In this document: in pieces, positions 11,430 through 22,527 of the stretch
Position numbering within the stretch: position 1 is the first letter of the stretch
How the letters are laid out: each line of letters starts with the position of its first letter
DNA from: Platanthera guangdongensis
Taxonomy: Eukaryota > Streptophyta > Magnoliopsida > Asparagales > Orchidaceae
Assembly (NCBI GenBank): GCA_039583875.1
Contig: CM077164.1
Location: forward strand, 68,913,628-68,977,627
Direction of reading: 5' to 3'
DNA: 64,000 bases
Notes under the pieces: model-generated
Told to the model about the DNA's origin: nothing
The model's input: the letters and a program-made list of their open reading frames with translations, nothing else
Databases searched by the model: none
Made by a program: the position numbers and the translations under genes

Positions 11430-11457
11430 TATATATATATATATATATATATATATA
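11430..11457. repeat. (TA)n microsatellite
   Basis: An uninterrupted alternating TA run of 28 bp inside the orphan LTR-like fragment. Confidence 0.95.
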
Positions 11458-11744
11458 AGCATCTTCGCACGGGCTACGCCTGTGCTTGGTGCTCTCGGGC
11501 GGCCTTAGGCTACATCCAGGTGGGTTTCGCCCGCCTCCGAATGGGCTTCTCCCGTGCTCGATGCATCGTTGTGGGTTGCGCCCGCATCAAAGAAGTATGC
11601 ATCCACATCAAGACGGGCAGTCCCGCAATATATACATATGAGTACTCAAAATGACCGTACTCAAAATATAAATCAATATTATAATTTTTATTTTATAAAA
11701 AAATATGTTTTATCGTAATAAACATTAATTTCACGCAATCTCCA

Positions 11745-11930
11745 TCCCTCTTTTTTCTCTCCCTTCCCCATCTCTCTCCCTCTCTCTCCTCCCCTCTCTC
11801 CGCCCCCTTTCTCTTCTCCCTTCCGCCATCTCTCTCCCTTTCTCTCACCCTCTCTCTCTCCTCCCCTCTCTCTCTCTCTTTCTCTCTCTCCCTCCTCTCT
11901 CTCCCAACTCTCTACCCCCATCTCATGCTC
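11745..11930. repeat. CT-rich low-complexity tract
   Basis: About 185 bp made almost only of C and T on the plus strand (CTCTCTCC-type). The open frame on the other strand encodes R/E/G repeats and is an artefact. Confidence 0.9.
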
Positions 11931-12420
11931 TCTCTTATGATCCAATGGTTCTTATTTGATCTATGGTGTGCCTCCAAATACCTATATTGCTTTATATAAT
12001 AAGATATCTAATATAATATTATATTATTAATTAAACGTCCAAACGACCATAAACTTGAATCAACTCGGATTTCCAAGAATTTCGCACAGAAACTAAATAT
12101 CAATGCTACAAATCTAATGGTGAAGTCGAAATCAAAATCCGACAAACCAAACTCAGGTAAAAACTCACTGATAACCAAAACACTAAATATCCAAAAAAGG
12201 CTCCACCGAGTTCCGAAACCAACCTGACTCGCAAGGGAAATCTCAAAAATACGCTAGAAATTAGGCAAGCTAATATTTTAAGTCAAAACCTCAGATACCA
12301 ATGAGCAGAAGCCATGCTTCAGCAATGGTACTCTTCAACTACGCATCAACATAACGCCCTGATGTCAAAAATACGCCACTAAAGGAATTAAAATAAAAAA
12401 TAAATAATCAGGGGCATTAC

Positions 12421-12532
12421 AACTTCATAGAGCTCATCTCTTTATGAGCCTATCCAACAGACATCATGGAATAACTAAACTTCCCTTTATAGGATCTGGT
12501 CAGATTGTTAAGTCCTTTTTGACCAACCTCTC
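12421..12532 (-). other. Leader fragment of an old minus-strand copia element
   Basis: The minus-strand sequence continues from the PBS-like site at 21269-21284 once Tekay element 2 is removed: AGAGAGGTTGG, then a short leader. It breaks off at 12420 against the orphan LTR-like piece. No frame of useful length remains. CTCTC at 12528-12532 is the left target duplication of Tekay element 2. Confidence 0.5.
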
Positions 12533-14475
12533 TGTAATGCCCCGAAAATCGTTATCGAGCTGGTCGCGTCCAAAAGAGATTTTGGTGCCTGTATAGGGGT
12601 ACACGGCCTAGGACACGGGCGTGTCCAAGGCCGTGTCTTGCTTGGTGTTTTGGCTGGCTGTATCCAGAGAAGGACACGACAAGAAACACGGCAGAATGAC
12701 ACGGGCGTGTGCCTACCCGTGTTCCCTAGAGTCGTGACGGTTGGCGTGACGGTTATTCATGACACGCCTCTGGTCACGGACGTGTCGAGGAACCGACACG
12801 GGCGTGTCAGGTTGAGACACAGGCGTGTATTTGCCGTGTGGTTTTTCTGTGTTCGACGATCGTGCCTGGATCGAGGCACACGGCCTGGGACACGTCCGTG
12901 TGCAAGGCCGTGTTCGGCAGGCCCAGGTTTGAGGATTTCTGTACAGATCTGAGCCGTTCGTTTTCTTTAATTAATATCCAACGGTCCAGATGAGTTCCTG
13001 CTCTGTTAAGGTCAGAAATAGAGGATCAATTCCTCATTTCTCTCTTAAGCACTCTCTTTCAAGGAGTTAGAGAGAGGATGGAGAAGGAGGAGGATTCCGG
13101 CCGCCGGCGGAGCACTGGAGCACTGTTTAGAGAACCGAGAGCGGATCCGTGGATGAAATCCCGTTGCGAAGACTTCTATCCGTGTAATTTTCCATGGCGC
13201 AAAAGCGTACTACAAGGGCAACGATTCTCTACTTGAGCATGTGAAGCTCTCTTCCTTTTGCATAGGGAAACCCGCTCCCGCGATTGTGCGGCGAGTGTGC
13301 GGTGTTCCTTGGGGTTGACGGGAATAGTCCCCCTTGTGTTGCATATAGAGTCCGGAATCGAAGTACGGACATAGGCATTGTGTGTGAAGCCTGACCGAAC
13401 ATGTTGGTATGGATCGGTGATGTTGCATTTGTTATGGTTTCCTGGAGAAGACTCCGTGCTTTGGGTTTTCGGGTTTCTATGTAGTAGATTGCAGCAGGGA
13501 TCCTTGGGGATTAACTCCAAGGCGCACCCAGAAAACTGAGCGGAATCATTGTTCTGCTAACTTGGCAGTCTGGGAACCGGCCTTAAACATAACTGGGTTA
13601 TGTGATTGTTTGGAAATGGCTGATCCGAGAGAAGCTTGGCTCATGCGTACGTCTTAAGGTGTACTACGCATTGTGAGCAATGGGCAAGTGGAATCGAACC
13701 TGGGCTATGTGGTTCGGTGCGAGAGTCCCGAAAAGGGGATTGGACGTTGACATAGTCAGGATCCTTAGATAGTGGTTAGAATGGATAAAATGCTCACGTT
13801 GTTGCCATCCCGGGTGTGGTGGTGAAGACGCTGAAGTGTCAGGATTCACCGATAATGTGCCCTGAGTGTACGAGGTGTTTGGCCATGCGGGTCTACACCT
13901 GTGGCGAAGCATGTTTGTACTATATTGTTTAGCTGGGCTAATGTATTGCAGCGAAGGAGTACCGCCGTCCCGAGTTAGGGGCGGGGTCGTTATAATTTGG
14001 TCGGCTTTTGGCTGACCATTGCTTTGTTTTCCACTGTGTGGTGGAATATTGCTTGCAGGTGATGTGGAGCCGAGTGCCAAATAGCGGGCTGGAGCCCATG
14101 TTGCTCTGCTGGACCTAGAAGGCCAAAGCGAATAGTTGTACTTTATTTTGACATGTGTGGCCGGCCTACGAGCCGATGTATGGAAAACATTATTTAATTA
14201 AGTGAACCTCTGTAAGGCCATAAGGTCGTGTACCTTTTAGTGTATTTGTTTTCATTCCAGTTGTTGTGGTGTTGGACATTCATGATTATTGGATATAATT
14301 ATGAGTTCTTTCAACTGTTTAAAAGCTTCCGCTAGAATGCTCTATATTGGGATGAGTAGTCTTAATTGGATAGTTTGGTTATTCATATGTAACCATTCTG
14401 ACTGTCCGTGGTATATGGTGTCGGGTTCCAGCTGGACTTTCTACTATATGCCATACGACGGATGAGGGTGTTACA
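12533..14475 (+). repeat. 5' LTR of Tekay element 2
   Basis: It begins TGTAATGCCCC and ends GGGTGTTACA just before the primer-binding site. The first 400 bp hold repeated ACACGGGCGTGTC-type palindromes. Confidence 0.92.
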
Positions 14476-14491
14476 ATTTGGTATCAGACTT
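14476..14491 (+). other. Primer-binding site, Tekay element 2
   Basis: ATTTGGTATCAGACTT directly follows the LTR. TGGTATCAGA is the initiator Met tRNA core. Confidence 0.85.
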
Positions 14492-14511
14492 CTGGTTATG
14501 GTCAAGCTTAA

Positions 14512-15842
14512 ATGAATTCATGGGCGAATTCTTTTAAGGGGTGGTGAGCACATGTGTGCGTCATCGTTATAACATCAAAAAGAACCCATGAATGTCCCCT
14601 TAGGAATGAAAAATACACTTGTTTTGTGGAACCTGAGTGTTCTAATGATTGCTTTTAGCAATTTGTGTGTCGTCTAATCTAGGTTCGTTGCTATTATAGG
14701 CAGATAGGAGTGGTGCTGGTCAATCGGAGCGTCCGCAATTGACGGAAAGTAGTGCACCGAGGGATGTACCTACAACACCTCCTTCAGCGGAAACCATCAG
14801 GTTGGTGGCTGAAGTAGTTTTTGCCATGATAAATGACCAACCTGCAGGGCAAATGTATCACACACCTCCTGTGAATGAGCAAGAATCGGTTAGGGCGGCA
14901 GAGCCGAGAGTGGTGGAGAGATTGGTGGTGGATCAGGTAAAGCCGAGGAGGGCTACAGAGAGACAGCTCAAGCATGTAATGGACTTTAATCCTCCGAGGT
15001 TCGATGGGGTTGGAATGCTAGCTCAAGCTGAGGATTGACTCTCTACGATAAAGAGGGTCTTGACGGCCACGCTAATAAAAGAATGGCAGAAGACCACCAT
15101 AGAGACCTTCCTTTTGCTGGTGAGGCGAGGCTGTGGTGGGATGAGTTGGAGTTTCATCTCTTAGTGGGAAGGCAGCTTGCTGATGTGCTTATGGAGGAAT
15201 TCTCAAGATTGTTCTTGGCCAGATATCTACCCTCTGCTCAGAAGCTTGAGATGGAAAATCAGTATCTTGGGTTGACTCAGGGAGCTAGAAGTGTGGACAA
15301 GTATCTCCATGAGTTTACACGGTTGGGTCGGTATGCTGATGCTATGTTTACGGAAGAAGAGAGGAAGACCAACCAATTTTATGAGGGTCTACGCGGTGAC
15401 CTACAGTTACTCCTTGCTGGGCATAAGGCGTAGGGCTTCCTAGCCTTGGTCAATTCGGCCCGGTCATTGGAAAAGGTTGTGAAGAAAGTCCAAGAGAAGA
15501 AGGACATAGGGGAAAAGAAGGCAGAGTTCAAAGTGCCAAATGCAAAGTCAGGATTCTGCAAATGGAGCAAGAAGCAGAAGAATTCGAACTCAGCCCCTTC
15601 GTCTGGTGCGTCGGGGGAAACCACAAGTCAAGTTCCAGGGGCTTTCCACAACTGTGGGATGACGGGGCACTTTCCTCGTGAATATTGGAGCGGACGTGCA
15701 AAGTCCGAGAGGAAGCCTGGAGCGACCTCTGAAGAGAAAGGAAAGGCGGTGGAATCAACCGTGTCTCATCATGCTCCAACCCAGCCTAGAGTTTATAATC
15801 TTGGTCTGCAAGAGTCCATGAAACAAGCTGACGTGGTGACAG
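14512..15842 (+). pseudogene. Gag, Tekay element 2
   Basis: The proposed first exon is 14512-14543, beginning M-N-S-W. The main exon starts at 14708. The capsid region includes blocks matching the other copies (F-L-A-R-Y-L-P-S, F-Y-E-G-L-R). The zinc knuckle near 15645-15690 reads N-C-G-M-T-G-H-F-P-R-E-Y-W, so the first and last Cys of the CCHC box are lost. Frameshifts lie near 15030 and 15120, and a TAG interrupts at about 15431. An in-frame TAG (14697-14699) sits just upstream of the main exon's frame, as in the other copies. Confidence 0.75.
14544..14707 (+). other. Leader intron-like segment, Tekay element 2
   Basis: 164 nt, from GTGAGC to ATAG. Removal joins the short ATG frame at 14512 to gag in phase 2, as in elements 1 and 3. 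Confidence 0.6.
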
Positions 15843-15920
15843 GTATGAGTTAAATTATAACAGTTTAACTTTATTTAGTTGTTACCTTTTTATATGTTAG
15901 CTTAAATTTGTTGGTGCTAG
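15843..15920 (+). other. Intron-like segment between gag and protease, Tekay element 2
   Basis: 78 nt, AT-rich, GTATGAG...GCTAG, after ACAG. It contains an in-frame TAA (15851-15853) that would end Gag if retained. Removal joins codon G plus GC in the protease frame, the same phase as in elements 1 and 3. Confidence 0.72.
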
Positions 15921-16195
15921 GCTTTGTGTTGATTTTCGATCGTCCGGCAAGAGTCCTATTTTATACGGGAGCATCACATTCCTTCTTGTCCGAAAGGTTC
16001 ATATCGCACATCGGGGTCCCTTCCTCGATGGAAAAAGACAGGTTGGATGTGTTGTTGCCCAATGGGTGCTCAATGCGAGCGGATATGTTCTGTGTGGTAA
16101 AGATTCGCATTGGGGACCATAAGTTTGATTTGCGGGCGTTGGTTCTACTGTTAGTGGAGTTCGACGTAATCTTTGGTATGGACTGGCTCTCATAG
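15921..16195 (+). pseudogene. Aspartic protease, Tekay element 2, active-site Asp lost
   Basis: The active-site box reads Y-T-G-A-S. Codon TAT at 15962-15964 replaces the Asp codon kept in element 3. The F-D-V-I-F-G-M-D-W-L block is present and is followed at once by a TAG (16193-16195). Polyprotein cleavage would fail. The upstream boundary is the AG of the intron-like segment. Confidence 0.85.
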
Positions 16196-17751
16196 CAGCG
16201 AGCTTACATCGATTGCAACCGAAAGGGGGTTAAGTTGGGACTGCATACTGAGCGGGAGACTATGTTTACGGGCACGAAGGGGTCGGGTAAAGTTTTGATG
16301 TCGGGCCTTAAAGTGATTAAAGCAGTTTGGTCTGGTGCAGAGCTGTTTGTCACCTTAGTGCAGGCTTCAAAGCCTAGGCCAAGTCTGGACATTATCCAAG
16401 TTGTGTCCGAGTATCCTGATGTGTTCCAAGATGATCTCCCAGGAGCCCCTCCTCAGCGGGAGATTGATTTTACCATTAAGCTGGTAGCGGGCGCCAAACC
16501 GGTGTCACGCTCTCTGTATCCGATAGCACCGCGAGAGATGGCGGAGTTGAAGGTGCAACTGTAGTAGTTGTTGGAGCAAGGGTATGTGCATCCAAGTTTG
16601 TCGCCATGGAGCACAGCAGTTCTTTTCGTTAAGAAGAAGGATGGGAGCTTGCGACTCTATATTGACTATCGGGAGTTGAACAAGCTTATGGAGAAGAACA
16701 AATATCCGATCCCCAGGATTGATGATCTATTTGATCAATTGGTTGGGTCAACCGTATATTCGAAGTTAGATCTGAAGTCCAGTTACTACCAATTCAGGAT
16801 AAGGGAAAGCGACATCCCAAAGATAGCGTTCAACAGGCGGTTTGGGCATTACGAGTTCACGGTCATGCCGTTTGGGTTGACCAATGCGCCATCCGCGTTT
16901 ATGGATCTGATGAACAGGATGTTCAGAGAATACCTGGATCATTTTGTGATAGTATTTATCGATGATATCTTGGTATACTCGCAGTGTGAGGAGGACCATT
17001 ACAAGCATTTATACATGGTGTTGGATACCTTTAGGAGGAATCAGTTGTATGCAAAGTTCTCCAAGTGTGAGTTTTGGTTATCTTCAGTAGCGTTCCTTGG
17101 TCAGTTGTTAGTGGAGAAGGGATAGCGGTGGATACGGCGAAGATAACAGCGATATGGGAGTGGCCTGTATTGTCTTCAGTGGCGGAAGTTCGAAGCTTTC
17201 TGGGGCTTGCCGGCTACTACAGGAGCTTCGTAGAGAACTTCTCGTGGATAGCATTACCACTCACGACGTTGACAAGGAAAGATCAAAAGTTCGTGTGGTC
17301 TCTGGAGTGTGAGCAGGCTTTTGAGGAATTGAAGAGGCGGTTGACCACGACGCCTATTTTATGTTCGCCGAGTGGAACCGAAGGGTTTGGGATTTATATT
17401 GATGCTTCGGGCAGTGGTTTGGGCTGTGTTCTGCTACAGCATGGGAGTGTGATAGCCTATGGTTCACGACAGTTGAAGGTTCACGAGAGGAATTATCCGG
17501 TCCATGACTTAGAGTTAGCGGTCGTGATATTTGCTCTAAAGCTGTGAAGGCACTATCTGTACGGGGTAAAGGTCGATATATATACCGACCATAAGAGCCT
17601 GAAGTACCTGCTAGATCAGAAGGATCTGAACATGAGACAGCGGAGATGGATGAAGTTCTTGGGGGACTATACCTTCAAGATACATTATGTACCTGGGAAA
17701 GGAAACACGGTGGCGGATGCGTTGAGGCGCGGGGCTCCTGCAAGGGCCAGT
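16196..17751 (+). pseudogene. Reverse transcriptase and RNase H, Tekay element 2
   Basis: RT blocks are visible in order: [24 protein letters not shown] and the active-site box F-I-D-D-I-L-V-Y-S near 16957. RNase H follows with I-D-A-S, D-L-E-L-A and Y-T-D-H, and the final A-D-A-L-x-R-R motif near 17730. In-frame stops at 16562-16567 (two TAG) and 17545-17547 (TGA at a Trp codon), and a frame change near 17100, rule out one intact protein. Catalytic residues themselves are kept. Confidence 0.88.
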
Positions 17752-19284
17752 TGGTTATCGGTACATGATGAGAGATTGGTCCGTGATTTGCAGGCATTAG
17801 AGATTTCCTGTGTCAATAAGCAGTGTAGTGCCGGGGCGATATTGTGTTGGACAGAGGTGCAGTATGACCTGGCTGATAGAGTCCGATGGGCTTTGATTCA
17901 GGATACCAGCATGAAGTAGATCTTGGATGAATCTTTGGATGGGACAAATTCCCAGTTTGCGGTTAAGGATGGACTGCTAAGGAAGGACGGTAGTCTATGC
18001 GTCCCTAGTGCGGATAATCTTCGGGAGGAGGTTATGTACGAGGCTCATCATACCAAGTACTCAATCCACCTGGGTAGCACGAAAATGTATAGAGACATGA
18101 AGAAGATATTCTGGTGGCCAGGATTAAAGAAGGATGTAGCACTTTATGTGGCCAAGTGCCAAACTTGTGCCTTGGTGAAAGTGGAGTGCCAGAAGCCTGG
18201 AGGCTTCCTAAAGTCCTTGCCTATCCCGGAATGGAAATTCGACGACATTTCTTTGGATTTTGTGCATGGTTTGCCAAAGTCGCAGAGGGGAAACAACGCC
18301 ATCTGGGTGGTCGTAGATAGGTTGACAAAAGTGTCGCATTTCATCCCAAATAGGAAGGAAGATCCAGAGGAAAAGTTAGCCAAACTCTATGTGGATAATA
18401 TCGTACGGTTGCATGGTGTGACACGCAGTATTGTTAGTGACCGAGATGGACGCTTCACGTCGAAGGACTAGAGGCTGGTGCATAATTTGTTGGGAACTAA
18501 GCTGAGTTTCAGCACAACCTTCCACCCATAGACGGATGGCCAGACCGAGAGGGTCAACAGGACGATGGAGTACATGCTTCGCATGTGCGTCCTAGATTTC
18601 GGAAAGTATTGGGAGGATCACCTGTACATGGTGGAGTTTGCGTATAACAACAGCTTTCAAGCGAGTATTGCAATGACACCTTTCGAGGCCTTGTATGGGA
18701 GGAAGTGTCGTACGCCGTTATCTTGGTTGTAGATAGGCGAGTCGAAGTTGTATAAATGTCAAGCGGTGGAAAACTCCACTTCAATGGTACGTACAATTCA
18801 GGAAAGGTTGAAGATCGCTCAGGATAGGCAAGCAATGTACTGTAACGCCAAGCATAGGAATGTGGAGTTCGGTGTTGGCGACTGAGTGTATTTAAAAATC
18901 AAGCCGTTCAAGGGTGTTTCACGGGTTCGACGCTTGAAGAAGCTGAGCCCGAGATACCTTGGACCATTTGAAATCCTGGAGCATGTTGGCGAAGCAGCGT
19001 ATAGATTGAAGCTGTCGATGGAGTTGAGTGGGCTACACGATGTGTTCCATGTATCGGTGTTGCGGAAGGCGGTGCAAGAGCCTTCGCAGATATTTACGGT
19101 TGATCAAATGCTAGTGGATTACGAGTTGACGACAAAGGTCAAGCCTATACGTATAGAAGACGTTGAGGTCAAACAACTCCGCAATAAGGAAATCCGAATG
19201 GTTAAGGTTCGTTGGGATAACTGCGGACGTGAGGAGCTTTCTTGGGAGCGAGAGCAAACTATGTTGGAGGAATACCACGAGTAA
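17752..19284 (+). pseudogene. Integrase with C-terminal chromodomain, Tekay element 2
   Basis: The zinc-binding HHCC region (H-H-T-K-Y ... C-Q-T-C) lies near 18040-18175. The catalytic core shows D in D-F-V-H-G-L-P, D in V-S-D-R-D-G-R-F and E in T-D-G-Q-T-E-R-V-N. The C-terminal part carries the G-P-F-E-I-L block. A chromodomain-like end (about 19140-19280) has V-K-V-R-W-D and E-E-L-S-W-E. Chromodomains of such elements are known to steer integration to marked chromatin. Stops include 18469-18471, 18529-18531 and 18884-18886, mostly at Trp or Gln positions. Confidence 0.87.
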
Positions 19285-19345
19285 TTCCACTCAGGTAACA
19301 TTTAATTTTTGTATACCTATACTTAATTTTGTGACGAAATTCCTT

Positions 19346-19362
19346 AAGGGGGGGGGGAGATT
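19346..19362 (+). other. Polypurine tract, Tekay element 2
   Basis: AA followed by ten G and AGA sits just before the 3' LTR start at 19363. The G run is longer than the matching tract of element 3. Confidence 0.8.
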
Positions 19363-21263
19363 TGTAACGCCCCAAAAATCGTTATCGAGCTGGTCGCGCC
19401 AAAATGAGATTTTGGTGCCTGTATAGGGGTACACGGCCTAGGACACGGGCGTGTCCAAGGCCGTGTATTGCTTGGTGTTTTGGCTGGCTGTATCTAGAGA
19501 AGGACACAGTAAGAAACACGACAGAATGACACGGGCGTGTGCCTACCCGTGTCAGTACCTGTGTTCCCTAAAGTCGTGACAGTTGGCGTGATGTTATTCG
19601 TGACACGCCTACGGTCACGGGCGTGTCGAGGAACCGACACGGGCGTGTCAGGTTGAGACACGGGCATGTCTTTGACGTGTGGTTTTTCTGTGTTCGACGA
19701 TCGTGCCTGGATCAAGGCACACGGCCTAGGACACGACCGTATGCGAGGCTGTGTTCGTCCCAGGTTTGAGGATTTCTGTACAGATATGAGCCGTTCATTT
19801 TCTTTAATTAAGATACATTCCTCATTTCTCTCTTAAGCACTCTCTTTCAATGAGTTAGAGAGATGAGGAAGAAGGAGGAGGATTCCGGCCGCCGGCGGAG
19901 CATCGGAGCACCGTTTAGAGAACCGAGAGCGGATTTGTGGAGGAAATCCCGTTGCGAAGACTTCTATCCGTGTAATTTTCCATGGCGCAAAAGCGTACTA
20001 CAAGGGTAACGATTCTCTACTTGAGCATGTGAAGCTCTCTTCATTTTGCATAGGGAAAACCGCTCCCGCGATTGTGCGGCGAGTGTGCGGTGTTCCTTGG
20101 GGTTGACGGGAATAGTCGCCCTTGTGTTGAATATTGAGTCCGAAATCGAAGTACGGACATAGGCATTGTGTGTGAAGCCTACCTGAACATGTTGGTCTGG
20201 ATCGGTGATGTTGCATTTGTTATGGTTTTCCGGAGAAGACTCCGTGCTTTGGGTTCTCGGGTTTCTATGCGGTAGATTACAGCAGGGATTCTTGGGGATC
20301 AACTCCAAGGCGTACCTGGAAAACTGAGCGGAATCGTTGTTCTGCTAACTTGGCGGTCTGGGAACCGGCCTTGAACATAACTGAGTTATGTGATTGTTTG
20401 GAAATGACATGATCCGAGAGAAGCTTGGCTCGTGCGTACGTCTTAAGGTGTACTACGCGTTGTGAGCAACGGGCAAGTGGAATCGGATCTGGGCTATGCG
20501 ATTCGGTGCGCGAGACCCAAAAAGGGGACTGGCCGTTGGCATAGTCGGGAGCCTTAGACAGTGGTCAGAAAGTCTAAAATGCTCACATTGTTGCCATCCC
20601 GGGGTGGTGGTGAAGATGCTGAAGTGTCAAGATTCACCGATAATGTGCCCGGAGTGCACGGGGTGTTTGGCCATGCGATCCTACACCTATTGCGAAGCAT
20701 GTTTGTACTATATTGTTTAGCTGGGCTAATGTATTGCAGGGAAGGAGCAACGCCATCTCGAGTTAGGGGCGGGGTCTTTATAATTTGGTCGGCTTTTGGC
20801 TAACCGTTGCTTTGTTTGCCACCGTGCGATGGAATATTGCTTGCAGGTGCCGCAGATCCGAGTGCCAAATAGCGGGCTGGAGCCCATGTTACTGTGCTGG
20901 CCTTAGAAGGCCAAAGCGAATAGTTGTACTTTATTTTGTCATGTGTGGCCGGCCTGCGAGCCGTTGTATGGAAAATATTATTTAATTAAGTGAACCTCTG
21001 TAAGGCCATAAGGTCATGTACGTTTCAGTGTATTTGTTTTCATTCCAATTATAGTGGTGTTGGACATTCACGATTATTGGATACAATTATGGGTTCTTTC
21101 AACTGTTTAAAAGCTTCCGCTAGAATGCTCTGTGTTAGGACGAGTAGTCTTAATTGGATAGTTTGGTTATTCATACGTAACCCTTCCGACTCTCCGTGGC
21201 ATATGGTGTCGGGTTCCAGCTGGACCTTCTACTATATGCCATACGATGGATGGGGATGTTACA
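19363..21263 (+). repeat. 3' LTR of Tekay element 2
   Basis: It begins TGTAACGCCCC and ends GGATGTTACA, and is homologous along its length to 12533-14475. It is followed by CTCTC, the right target duplication. Confidence 0.92.
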
Positions 21264-21268
21264 CTCTC

Positions 21269-22527
21269 TCTAATACCAGTTGATTGTTAATAGGGTAGTG
21301 GTATAAATTAGCTAGAGGGGGTGAATGAGTTATTTGTTACTTTCTTATTTTCACAGGATTGTTTTTGGATTAACCACACAAATGCATAAATAACACAATT
21401 ATTTATAGTGGTTCCACCGGGTATGGGTACATCCACTCTCCCTCCCACCTTTCTAACAGTGAGTTATACAGGGAAAACTTCTCCAAACTCAGCTCAAAGT
21501 GCTTACAACATAGAGCCCTCAGGATCTCTCAGGCTTACTCAAAACCATACCTTAGGCCACTGCCCTACACACTTAGAGGAAGCTTTACTCCTACAGCTCA
21601 GTAACCCTCCAGGTCACCTACCTCAGTCCTATCAAGAAGCCCTACAACTCGGGCTAGGAGGATAGTCCTACCTCAGGCACACAAGCCCTACAATCTCAAA
21701 CACTCAATCCATACACACTCAGAACGCTAATGTTCTTACAGAGATATGATTTTTAGTTTATAACAGAAGACTTTATTTAATTTAACCTTCAACTTTTGTG
21801 TCTTTTGTTAAAAATGAATAACATAAAGCTATCCTGTAGCAGGGCAGGACATTTGATCTTCACCTTTAGCCCTTGCTCCAATTTTATCTTCGATCTTTAG
21901 TAGAAAGGGGATAAGATCAACCATTGAACCCACATGGACTCAACTTCTTCTCAGATCAGATATGGGAGCATTTACTGGAATCACAAAGCTTTTCACTCAT
22001 TCACATCACTTCGAGTTCTCAGCAGTAGCTCTAGCACTTTACAACACTTAGTAGTAACCCTTAATTTGATCCAGCACTTCTCCGTTTTTGTTTTTGACCT
22101 ATAAAATGCTTTTTATATGTCCCAGCAATGTATAACAGCTCTTAAGTTGATTTGACATCACATGGCTGAGAATGGAAAGGGTTATCCTGCTTTATTATCT
22201 TTCCGCCAAAAATGGACCCCGCCAAGTCAATGACTAGATTGGAATGTTTCTCGCCGGTTGAGCTGAGATACGCTTCTGACTTAGTGGAAGATTAGTTGTC
22301 TTAGCAGTTCTGCTGAGACCAGTCTGCTTTCTCAGCAGGGATGAGACAAGAATTTGTCTTAGAGGCAGATGGCTGCATCCTAGCGGTTCCGCTTAGACCA
22401 GACATTCTTCTCAATGGTTTTTCACATAAGAGCTGAGACAATTATAGTAATTTCCAGGAATGTTCTAACCATGTTTAGAACAACTTAAACATGCAAATAA
22501 TTAAAGTAGAAGGTTTATCAAATACAC
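21269..22527 (-). repeat. 5' LTR and PBS of an old minus-strand copia element
   Basis: On the minus strand a PBS-like site (AACTGGTATTAGAG, 21269-21284) follows a sequence ending ATTAACA. Further upstream is a segment matching the GGAACCACTATAAA stretch of the Sirevirus-like LTRs. If the LTR starts at TGTATTTG (rightmost base 22526), its length is about 1242 bp. The start is uncertain because copia element 2 inserted right there. A small palindrome pair lies at 22300-22395. No coding region of this element can be identified in the window. Confidence 0.55.

Larger units (their letters stand above)
11184..12420 (-). repeat. Orphan LTR-like fragment
   Basis: Read on the minus strand from 12420 the piece begins TGTAATGCCCC, a gypsy LTR-like start, and runs leftward until Tekay element 1 interrupts it. 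It contains a (TA)n run (11430-11457), five small GC-rich hairpin motifs (11466-11625) and a long CT-rich tract. I see no PBS, PPT or coding domain, so it may be part of a solo LTR or of an element continuing outside the window. Family not recognised. Confidence 0.45.
12533..21263 (+). mobile_element. Tekay-like Ty3/gypsy chromovirus 2, full length but decayed
   Basis: Complete layout on the plus strand: 5' LTR, PBS, gag, protease, RT, RNase H, integrase with C-terminal chromodomain, PPT, 3' LTR. Target duplication CTCTC at 12528-12532 and 21264-21268. Many in-frame stops and LTRs of unequal length (1943 and 1901 bp) show an old insertion. The chromodomain and sequence fit the Tekay/Del chromovirus branch. 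It inserted next to the PBS of an older minus-strand copia element. Confidence 0.93.

Noticed and set aside
11688..11945. Arg/Glu-rich minus-strand frame
   Set aside because: Translation of a CT-rich low-complexity tract.
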